A stretch of DNA of 30,564 bases, taken from the NCBI GenBank assembly GCA_902984215.1, contig CADWAF010004311.1, positions 1 to 30,564 of the forward strand, in the 5' to 3' direction. This document shows, one piece after another, positions 1 to 8,050 of the stretch (position 1 is the first letter of the stretch; each line of letters starts with the position of its first letter). The notes beneath the pieces are model-generated. The model ran no database searches, was not told the DNA's origin, and saw only the letters and a list, made by a program, of their open reading frames with translations. Origin of the DNA: Willaertia magna (taxonomy: Eukaryota > Heterolobosea > Eutetramitea > Acrasida > Naegleriidae). The position numbers and the translations under genes are program-made.

Positions 1-2687
1 ACACATTCATTATAATCTTTTAATACTGTGGTTTGTAATAAATCCAATACTTCAGTCCACTTAATATTCGGTAAAATAAAATTTAAAGGCAAAGGGCAAT
101 TTCTAAAATGTATTATTAAATTCCAAAATAATACAGGATGTCCAACAATCAGATGAGCATCTGCCTTAACATCTTTCGACAATAAATTTTCAATTTCTTT
201 CTTTAAAACTAATGGTGATAAATATTCAATAGTTGATACTACAATTTTTTCATCAACTACGTCTGATAGTGCACTAGAACTTAAATTATCTGATTGACCA
301 CCAAATGAAACACCAGAGTCACTTAATAAATCATTTCTTTCAAATCTTGACATTAATACATCGCATCTAGGAACAAATCTTGTACCACACTTTGGGCAAG
401 ATGTTGTATACTCATGAGAGGAAGTAGTACTCCAACCAGAACGTATATCACTCTCTGTACAAAACTTATGACAATTATAACATTCAGAAGTTATAATAAA
501 ACTAAATCTAGAGAAAATACTTTCACCATTTAGCTCATCAAATAATAAATTAGCTCCTGCAAATCTAGTTGAGGTTCTTCTTTCTTCAGTGGATGGAGTA
601 AATACTTTTAATGTATTTAATGTAGTTAACTTTCTTTTTGGTTTTAATTCTTCAATCATTGTAGTTAAAGTAGTTAAAGCAGTCTTCCATGATAATATAA
701 TATCATTTGTATAATTAGTTTCTGATTGACTAACTAACTCTTTGGTTTCCCTTCTCGTAAATAATGAGTGATCAAAGTTAGGAAAGTTTTCATAATAAAA
801 GGTTTTATCTTTAGGTAAATTAGAAGCATCAGGTGCAAAGGCCATTAAGGTTTTGGCTACCTTTAAATTCTTTGATAAGAAAGGAGTATTTGTCTTTCTA
901 AATTTTAACTTAGAACGATTATGTTTTTCAGTAATTGATTCATCAAGAAATAATATTTCATTCTCATTATTCTTTTCAATTCTATCCATTAGAAATCTTT
1001 CAAAGGCTTGTGTATGTACAAATGCTTCCAAAAAGGATTGAGCTTGTTCTGGTTGGGCCTTAATAAATTCTTCTTTATCAAAGAAAGAATCAAAATTATT
1101 TAATATCTCTTCGTGAGTTAATACTTGGTTACTTGCATCTATATGTAAATAATGTTTATATTTCATTAATAAAGAAACGAAAAACCTAAAGAAAGCAAAT
1201 CTAACTTCTTTCGTTGGAAATTCATAAACATGTCCTGTTAATTCATCAATCTCATCGGGTATCGGTGACATACTAAAAGCTAAATCATAATAAAGTAATT
1301 TTTCAGTACTTCTTTCTGAATTAACTTTTGTTTTCACTATTTTCATTAAAGTTTGTTTTAACTTTAATTTTTGTTTTTCAGGTAAATTTGGAACCACTTG
1401 TTGTTTCTTACAACTAATCTTATTAGTATCTAAATCAATTGTAAAAACCTCTGGAGGAATATCAATTTCATCAAGAAAATCTCTTCTTGTTCCCATAATA
1501 AAAGGAACTGGAGCAAATATAAATTCAACACATTTCTTTGGTAACATGGGTATATATACATGATTCCATTTAAATGGAAAGATTAAACTTGTTATGATTT
1601 CAGCTATTTGAGTAAGCACAGAAGCCTTTTCAGAGAAAAATAAAATTTGTTTTTCCAATAAAACTAAATCCATTAATATTAATATATTATCAATATCTAA
1701 GGTGTTAAATAATAATTCAAAATCCATTTCAGCCATTGGTAATTCATTAGGAGCTGGCCTAGCTATATGAACCTCTTTCTCACCTAAACCATAATGTACT
1801 TGAATTTGTCCTTGTGGAGGCAAAGGTATCTCTGTAAGAAAATTACTTATATATCTTTCTAAAGGTATCTTACTAGGCGTTACCGATATACGAAATAGTT
1901 GAGTTAAAAAGAATTTAAATATGTTATAGAAAGGATAGTGACTTATAATACAAATACTCTTACTCATGTAAAGAGTTAATTTTTTCTTCTTTGGTGGTTG
2001 TGGTTGTATCTCCTTATTCTTATTGTCAACATTATCAGAATCTACAATAATGGTAGGCTTTGATTTGTTATCAACATTATCAAAATTATTATTTTCTCCA
2101 ATAAGTGGAGTAGTTACCGCAATATCATCTTTTGTTGTGACATTATTGTTTATATTACTTTCATGTTGTTGTGATTGTTTAGCAAAAGCTTCCGCAAGAG
2201 ATTTTCTCCAAGAAGAATTATTAGTGTTGTTCTTTAAAGCTTGTAACTTTTCCATTAATTGTAATTCTTCTTCATCAAGATCAAGAACATATTGTTCCCA
2301 AAAATTTAAACAACTTCCAAAGGTCTTTTGTCCATCAGCTCCAGTTAAAACGAAAGAAAAGAATTGTGGTAATGTACAAGTATCTTGGATGAGGACTTCA
2401 CCTGACGGAAATGTAAATAATGGTAATTCTGGTGATAAAGGACTATCAGCGTAATCTTCTTTAGGGTATCTATCTAAGATGACGGGTCTAGTATATTTAT
2501 CGGGATAATAATATCGTTTTCTTGAAGATTTGGTATTATTTCTGTTAATTACGTTTGCTTCAAGATAATGTTCAAATCTTATACTTCTTCTTCCGATTAA
2601 TTGATTTTTATCTATTGTCAAAGGATTGTAAGGACTTCCTACAATAACAAAATAATCTACAAATCGATTTGTTTGACTTTCATTCAT
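1..2687 (-). CDS. DENN-domain protein, DENND4-like (3' end beyond window)
   Basis: This is an open frame of 895 complete codons from an ATG at 2687 to the left edge. I checked the frame at several points and found no stop or intron. The N-terminus (VDYFVIVG, then a FPSGEVLIQD stretch) looks like uDENN. Residues about 245-430 are a clear cDENN core, with LLEKQILFFSEKASVLTQ and later FAPVPFIMGTRRDFLDE. Residues about 475-580 (FRFFVSLLMKYKHYL) fit dDENN. Near residues 735-775 two Cys pairs (CYNCHKFC and CPKCGTRFVPRC) are followed by WNLIIHFRNCPLPLNFILPN, which is typical of the DENND4 C-terminal region. DENN proteins are exchange factors for Rab GTPases on membranes; which Rab is unknown. Residues about 160-240 are Asn/Gln-rich and probably disordered. 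The gene is divergent from the cyclase gene at 3354. Family call is firm; the DENND4 assignment is moderate. Confidence 0.9.
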   Translation of the reverse strand, partial: MNESQTNRFVDYFVIVGSPYNPLTIDKNQLIGRRSIRFEHYLEANVINRNNTKSSRKRYYYPDKYTRPVILDRYPKEDYADSPLSPELPLFTFPSGEVLIQDTCTLPQFFSFVLTGADGQKTFGSCLNFWEQYVLDLDEEELQLMEKLQALKNNTNNSSWRKSLAEAFAKQSQQHESNINNNVTTKDDIAVTTPLIGENNNFDNVDNKSKPTIIVDSDNVDNKNKEIQPQPPKKKKLTLYMSKSICIISHYPFYNIFKFFLTQLFRISVTPSKIPLERYISNFLTEIPLPPQGQIQVHYGLGEKEVHIARPAPNELPMAEMDFELLFNTLDIDNILILMDLVLLEKQILFFSEKASVLTQIAEIITSLIFPFKWNHVYIPMLPKKCVEFIFAPVPFIMGTRRDFLDEIDIPPEVFTIDLDTNKISCKKQQVVPNLPEKQKLKLKQTLMKIVKTKVNSERSTEKLLYYDLAFSMSPIPDEIDELTGHVYEFPTKEVRFAFFRFFVSLLMKYKHYLHIDASNQVLTHEEILNNFDSFFDKEEFIKAQPEQAQSFLEAFVHTQAFERFLMDRIEKNNENEILFLDESITEKHNRSKLKFRKTNTPFLSKNLKVAKTLMAFAPDASNLPKDKTFYYENFPNFDHSLFTRRETKELVSQSETNYTNDIILSWKTALTTLTTMIEELKPKRKLTTLNTLKVFTPSTEERRTSTRFAGANLLFDELNGESIFSRFSFIITSECYNCHKFCTESDIRSGWSTTSSHEYTTSCPKCGTRFVPRCDVLMSRFERNDLLSDSGVSFGGQSDNLSSSALSDVVDEKIVVSTIEYLSPLVLKKEIENLLSKDVKADAHLIVGHPVLFWNLIIHFRNCPLPLNFILPNIKWTEVLDLLQTTVLKDYNEC

Positions 2688-3353
2688 AGTATTTATTTAA
2701 ATTAGTATTTAATAAATTATTAATTTTAGATTTGTTATTAGTTAATTATCAATTTTATAATTATCAATTTATGAATAGGCTTTTTTAAAAAACTGTTCTC
2801 AAAAAAGAATAACGAAGGGATGTCATCCAAATCTTTTCAACGTATTTTTTTAGAAAGAAGAAAAGAAACGTTGTTTCTCATGAATCAAATGATTTGGCAC
2901 CGTAATCCCCTCTTGTCATTCATTGCTTTCAGGACTTAAAAAGCAACCTATGCATCATCTTGATTTTCAACGTTTACTGAAATTCAACAACAAACAAGAC
3001 ACAAGCATGAATTCGTTCCACGTGAAAATATCAAAATATACTCATGAGTGTACTCATTTATTGAAATCACATTGGAGATTGATAACAAAAATGTTAAATA
3101 ATTGGTAAAACTAAAGAATTTGTGAAATTGTTGTCTGTCCCCAAAACAAAAACTCAAGAGTCTGCTGTTATTCATCTTTTTTTTTCTGCTGTTTGGTCTC
3201 TTCCAAAATTGACAGATATGGTTTCCTTAAAAACAATAAATGAACTAGCCATTTTGAAAAAAATATTGGTACTAATCGCACAAAGGTGTAAAATAATAAC
3301 ATCATCTTTTTCATTAGCCTTCGAAAATTTACATTCCTACCTCGGAATCTGAA
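2688..3353. promoter_or_regulatory. 666-bp divergent intergenic region
   Basis: It lies between the starts of the minus-strand DENN gene and the plus-strand cyclase gene, so it should hold both promoters. The short open frames inside look like chance. Visible motifs are a CACGTG at 3019-3024 and an ACTCATGAGT palindrome near 3040 followed by another TACTCAT. No tRNA-like cloverleaf or repeat family was seen. That the region is a promoter follows from gene layout only. Confidence 0.45.
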
Positions 3354-5906
3354 ATGAAAAAGGATGAAGAATTGATAGCTCTGTTAGATGACGAAGAAAA
3401 CATACCACTAACCACTGAAGAAGCTATTCGTTTAAATAATGTTACTTCTAACCTTCACTCTTTGCGACATGCAGCGGTGAACCCTTCTTTTATTATCTCT
3501 CATTCTCCTTCTAATGTTCTATTCCATCCTTACTATAAAGATTTTTGTCCCTACTCACTACTTCCTTTAGAAAAGGACAGAGCCTTTACATATAGCAACA
3601 ACCAAAGCAATATGCAAATAAATACCTCACTCAATGACAACAACAATAACAGTACTTTTACTGAGCCCGAAGAAAATTATAGAATAAATGACAGAAGGAA
3701 TTCTATATTACTAACGGTTAATTCAGAAACAAGTTTTAACAACTCTTCAAATAATAATACAAATATAAATACTCATAAGACAGCTAACAACAATGAACAA
3801 CCTAATGCTGTACTAAATAACAAAAAAGAAGAGGAACCAAATTATTGTATACCTCAATTACGATGGCTCTTATTGTTTGTAATTGATTATATATGTTGCT
3901 TTCAGTTACAGACCTTACTTTACCCTTGTCAATTTTTGAAGAATTCTTTAAAAAGTGGAGTTGAATTAACAACCAATAATAACGAAGTTATGTTATCGAA
4001 TAGTTCAAAGAATAATAGGAATAATAACGCGGGTGTAGGAAAAGAAAAGGGAAAAGGCTTGCATTCTAGGATTATTTATTGGTGTGGTAATATACCCGTT
4101 CAATCACCACTTTGCATATCTATTATGAATGTTGTGATATGGATATTTATATTTCAGGGAATATTTGGACTTTCTTCCAGTTTTATATTATTGTATAATT
4201 CAGGGGATAAGGTATTAAGAGATGTTCAAAATTATCAAAATTTACAAAGACAATCCTTTATTAAATACGAAGTATCGAAATTGTCGAAGAGTTTTTCAGT
4301 TTTAGTAGACCATGCTGATTTTCAGTTTAGAAGTGGTGGTTTTAATTTAAATAATCAATATCAAATATTAAGATTAGAATATTACATGACTAATTTGTTT
4401 AGTACAGCTATGCCTATTAAACTTTTGTTTTTTGGTAGATTTGATAATTACTTTCTAGGCATTGAGAACTCTACCGTAAGATATTTTACGCCTTCAAATG
4501 GAATAATTACGGACTATGCAATTGCAAATGAGTCAGACATAGGGCCTTCTTTGTTCTTACAAACTCCAATTCAGGCACAAAATATATCTTCAATATTCGT
4601 CCCAATTGATAGACCATGGTTTGCTCCTTATAAGGCTGGTTTAAGTACCAGTATTAGGTGGAGTGAATTATTTATTAACATAGAAAGTGAAATAACTATA
4701 ACACTGTCAATCCCACTATACCTTAATGAAACGGTAACAGACGAGTTAATTTCTAGGAGAACTCTTTATCCTTGCAATTCAATTGAATGTAAAAAGAAAG
4801 AGAATTTGTATGCCGTGTTTGGTTGCTCCCTTAGGGTTGATGAGATGGATAAATATCTCTCTACCTCTTTCGTTTCATATCATGAGTTGGATTTGACATT
4901 CATTGTAAACTCAGATGCTGTGGTAATAGCAAAGAGTGTTTCATCAACAGAAAAGAACATTCCTTACAATGATGCTATTTCTGACATTATCAATGAGCTA
5001 GCAGAAGTTGGCCTTCTTTCTGAATTAAATTCAACAAAAGCAAGAAATGAAACCATTGATGTTAAATTCAATCTTTGGGTAAATGGTAGAAATTATTTAA
5101 TAGAATTTCTTTCAATTACTGATGAACATGGATTAGATTGGGCTATAGTTGTTTGTACTCTTCAAATAACTTTTGCTGAACAAGTTGTTGCTTCCGGTGT
5201 TGTTTCACTAGCAATATTTATAATAATATTTGTATTTGGAATGATTTGTCTATTTATCGTAATAAGAGGAATAACTAGACCAATAACTATCTTATCAAAA
5301 GAAATGTTGAAAATATCTAAATTAGAAGATATCAAATTAGTTAAACATGATGGTTCAAGTAATTTCTATGATATTAAGGCTATGCAAAAAAGTTTAAAAT
5401 CTCTAAAGAATGGTTTAAAATTATTTTCAACCTATGTGCCTGATGTAGTTGCAAAGAATAGTGTGAAAGAAGAAAGTAAGATAGGCGCCACCCCTCAATA
5501 TCAAACAATACTATTTTGTGATATTGAAAAATTTCACTTTTTAATTGATAGAATTCATCCAAACGATTTGGTGAATTTTTTATCAGATTATTTCCATATT
5601 ATTTGTAATGCAATTCAAAATTATGGGGTAATTGATAAGTTTGTTGAGGGAGCAGTGATAGCCTTCTTTAATGAAAGTTCTATGCCTTTGGATGACCATG
5701 AATTTCAAGCATGTAGAATTGCCTTAGAAATTTTAGAAGGAATTGAAGAATTAAATAGGAAATTAACAAATTTAAATTACCCAGAGATTAACGTACAAAT
5801 TGGTGTAAATAGTGGAGAAGTTTTGTGTGGAAATTTTGGAAGTGAATCAAGAATGAGTTTTACAGTAATGTCAGATGTTGTTAGCTTTCAAAAAAATGCA
5901 AAATAA
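3354..5906 (+). CDS. Cache-HAMP-class III nucleotide cyclase, truncated and probably inactive
   Basis: 850 residues. The N-terminal 250 residues are cytosolic and Asn-rich. A first membrane segment lies at about 255-280. A dCache-type extracellular sensor follows (about 285-610), with DRPWFAPYKAG, a SIRWSELF segment and GLDWAIVV typical of that fold. The second membrane segment is at about 615-637, then HAMP (RGITRPITILSKEM), then the cyclase domain from about 718. The first metal site is present (FCDIEKF, Asp about 722). The usual IGDAV element reads VEGAV, so the second metal Asp is missing. The usual IGDTVN element reads MSDVVS, and the frame ends seven residues after that Ser, without the Asn/Arg that close the active site. 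The stop lies inside the start of the next gene. The family makes cAMP or cGMP from ATP or GTP; this copy is probably a pseudoenzyme or broken gene. An unseen 3' exon is possible but I found none. Confidence 0.85.
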   Translation: MKKDEELIALLDDEENIPLTTEEAIRLNNVTSNLHSLRHAAVNPSFIISHSPSNVLFHPYYKDFCPYSLLPLEKDRAFTYSNNQSNMQINTSLNDNNNNSTFTEPEENYRINDRRNSILLTVNSETSFNNSSNNNTNINTHKTANNNEQPNAVLNNKKEEEPNYCIPQLRWLLLFVIDYICCFQLQTLLYPCQFLKNSLKSGVELTTNNNEVMLSNSSKNNRNNNAGVGKEKGKGLHSRIIYWCGNIPVQSPLCISIMNVVIWIFIFQGIFGLSSSFILLYNSGDKVLRDVQNYQNLQRQSFIKYEVSKLSKSFSVLVDHADFQFRSGGFNLNNQYQILRLEYYMTNLFSTAMPIKLLFFGRFDNYFLGIENSTVRYFTPSNGIITDYAIANESDIGPSLFLQTPIQAQNISSIFVPIDRPWFAPYKAGLSTSIRWSELFINIESEITITLSIPLYLNETVTDELISRRTLYPCNSIECKKKENLYAVFGCSLRVDEMDKYLSTSFVSYHELDLTFIVNSDAVVIAKSVSSTEKNIPYNDAISDIINELAEVGLLSELNSTKARNETIDVKFNLWVNGRNYLIEFLSITDEHGLDWAIVVCTLQITFAEQVVASGVVSLAIFIIIFVFGMICLFIVIRGITRPITILSKEMLKISKLEDIKLVKHDGSSNFYDIKAMQKSLKSLKNGLKLFSTYVPDVVAKNSVKEESKIGATPQYQTILFCDIEKFHFLIDRIHPNDLVNFLSDYFHIICNAIQNYGVIDKFVEGAVIAFFNESSMPLDDHEFQACRIALEILEGIEELNRKLTNLNYPEINVQIGVNSGEVLCGNFGSESRMSFTVMSDVVSFQKNAK

Positions 5907-7430
5907 CAAGTTTCTTCTCTTTTCTTTCTTTCTTCTTTTCTTCTTCTTCTTGTTGTCAAATGAAATTCATGCATTTCCCATTCGTATTGGTTTAGACAAT
6001 AATAATAACATAATTAATAACAATAATAATAAAAGAATAATTATTAATAACCATAATAATAATAACAATCCATATATTCAACCTGGTATAAATAACTATA
6101 ATAAATTATTATCTTTACTTTCTGGAGAGACAATTGGATTATTAACAAATCCAAGTGGCATTACATTTAATGGTGAAAGTACTATTCATTATCTAATTAA
6201 TCTATCACAACAAAATAATAATAATAACAATTCCTTTACATTAAATGCTTTATTCGCTCCAGAACATGGAATTTATGGAGATAAACCACCTGGACAAAAA
6301 TTTAGAGATTATATTGATCCAATTACAAAATTACCTGTTTATAGTTTATATTTTAGTGATAATAATAATGATAATAAACCATTACCATATATGTTAAATA
6401 ATTTAACAATGTTAATTATGGATATTCAAGATGTTGGTATTAGACCATTTACTTTTATTTCAAGTATGGTTAATTGTATGTTAGGTGTTAAATCTTACAA
6501 TGAAAATTATAATAAAAAAATTAAATTTATTGTTTTAGATAGAATTAATCCTTTAGATGGAAATGTTGTTCAGGGAATGACTTTAGATTTACAATATAAA
6601 AGTTTTATTGGAATTTGGAAGATACCTCTAGTTCATGGAAGTAAGTATTTTTTTTTCTTTACAATATTAATTTACATGTTTTAAAAGTGACAATGGGAGA
6701 GTTAGCATTATTATTTGATGATCAAATGGGTATAAATTTAAGAAAAGATAATTTATTAAATATTATTGAAGTAAAAGATGATTTAAAAAATAATTATTCA
6801 CAATTACGTCCAAGTTTAAGAGAAATAAATAATTTTTTAAATGAACCATTAATGGGAAGATATGTTCCACCATCACCTAACTTACCTTCATTAGAAGCAA
6901 TTGAATTATATAGTGGATTTGTTTTATTTGAATCACTTTATAATGTTTCTGTTGGAAGGGGAACAACAAGTCCTTTTGTAATGATTGGTGCACCTTATAT
7001 AAATAGTATACAATGGATTAATTTATTAAATACAAAATATAAGAAAGAATTACAAAAATATTTTAAATATATTACAATGACATATCCAACATTTTTTACA
7101 CCAATTACTGATATTTATACAAATGTACAATGTGAAGGAATTAGATTTATTGTAAATCCACCTTTAGAAAGTGAAAATTTAAAAGAATATTTTGAAAATT
7201 TTGTACCAATGTCATTTACTTTAATGAAATCATTAATTGATTTATTTGATCCAATTCAACAATTAGGTTGGAGAAGTTCTTTTGCTAAAATACTTTTTGG
7301 AAATGATCTTACAATTAATCAATTATTAGATAAATCAATAAGTGTAGAAGATATGGTTAATTCGTGGAAGAATGATTTGGATAATTTTAGAAAATTACGT
7401 GAATCTTATTTACTTTATAAAAGAGTTTAA
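5896..7430 (+). CDS. Secreted NamZ-type exo-beta-N-acetylmuramidase (DUF1343), two exons
   Basis: Joined exons 5896-6640 and 6688-7430 give 495 residues. MQNNK plus a long Phe/Leu stretch ending near EIHAF is a signal peptide. The DUF1343/NamZ signatures come in order: TIGLLTNPSG, APEHGIYGD (Glu about 123), IMDIQDVGIRPFTFIS (about 173-188), VLDRINPLDG, then PLVHGMTMGELA, which forms across the splice. Next come PPSPNLPS (about 309-316), GRGTTSPFVMIGAPYI (about 338-353) and a CEGIRF element. Bacterial members remove terminal MurNAc from cell-wall fragments; here the signal peptide suggests secretion or delivery to digestive vacuoles. An Asn-rich insert of about 30 residues follows the signal peptide. 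ATG 5896 gives a normal signal peptide; in-frame ATG 5875 is an alternative. The first 11 bases overlap the end of the cyclase frame, so no separate promoter is visible. Family firm, substrate inferred. Confidence 0.88.
5995..6070 (+). repeat. AAT/AAC trinucleotide-rich tract encoding an Asn-rich insert
   Basis: An imperfect run of AAT, AAC and ATT units lies in frame within the muramidase gene. It encodes an Asn/Ile-rich loop just after the signal peptide and keeps the frame open. Such tracts are prone to length change between strains. Confidence 0.8.
6641..6687 (+). other. 47-nt spliceosomal intron in the muramidase gene
   Basis: The donor is GTAAGT at 6641 and the acceptor is TTAAAAG ending at 6687. 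Removing it joins A (6640) to TG (6688-6689) as a Met codon and restores the family motif HGMTMGEL. Without splicing the first exon stops at 6684. The restored conserved motif is strong support. Confidence 0.92.
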
Positions 7431-7482
7431 TTTATATTAAAAGTTGTTGACAGTTTTATTTTACAGTTTTTAATGTACATTA

Positions 7483-8045
7483 TTATTGTTTTAATGATCT
7501 ACTTCTGTAGGATCGTACAGTACTGGTTGAAATATTCGTTTTATTAAGGTTTGGATTTAGTTGAGGTTTATTCTTTTCTGCTTTTCTTATAGGAACACTT
7601 CCTCTGGCAAATGAATCTATTGGAACTCTTTCTGGTTCATGTCCTGGAGATAAATGTTGATCATTCCTTCCATCATCTTTTTGAATAAAGATATACTAAT
7701 CATTATTTGATTAACATCTAATTAAGGGATATAGAGATAAGTACTTACGTCTAATATACAAAACATGCTATCTATTGACTTTTCTACGGAATAGGATATA
7801 CTCTTTTCATCAAAATATTTATCTTCTATTAATTCCAATGATAACCTAACAATATCATTCCCCAATCTATAACAAAACTGTTCACCATCTTCAATTTCAT
7901 ATAAATTATCCAATTCCTTTTCAATAATCTGTATCATTACATTATAATCCTCCACATTATTAAAAGGTTGTTGTTGTGCATTCACTGCAATCGGAGTAGT
8001 AACCGTAGATGCCACATCATTTACAGTATTATTATTGGCGCTCAT
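7483..8045 (-). CDS. C2orf81-like (DUF4639-like) protein, two exons
   Basis: Exons on the minus strand are 8045-7749 and 7695-7483, giving 169 residues. Without splicing the frame stops after 107. The spliced product reads through CILD to YIFIQKDDGRND and then EPERVPIDSFARGSVPIRK. From memory, human C2orf81 has the same layout: a helical domain, an acidic DEG segment, then a Pro-rich DSWAxGSVPV motif. That similarity also supports the chosen acceptor. Function is not established; a role in flagella would be a guess. The C-terminus is basic and Ser-rich. Its ATG lies 5 bp after the stop of the upstream coiled-coil gene, and its stop is 52 bp from the convergent muramidase stop. The gene is likely real; the family link is moderate. 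Confidence 0.65.
7696..7748 (-). other. 53-nt spliceosomal intron in the C2orf81-like gene
   Basis: On the minus strand the donor GTAAGTAC begins at 7748 and the acceptor GATTAG ends at 7696. It is phase 0 and joins codon 99 (Asp) to a Tyr codon, opening a 71-codon second exon (70 residues and stop). Another AG at the CAAAAAG just downstream would put the wrong frame in use. Confidence 0.75.
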
Positions 8046-8050
8046 TTTTT

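Noticed and set aside
2023..2454. 143-codon open frame on the plus strand
   Set aside because: It is antisense to the well-supported DENN coding sequence and has Ser/Leu-rich shadow composition.
2923..3352. Short frames before the cyclase gene
   Set aside because: They start at weak or non-ATG codons, have no recognisable features and occupy the expected promoter region.
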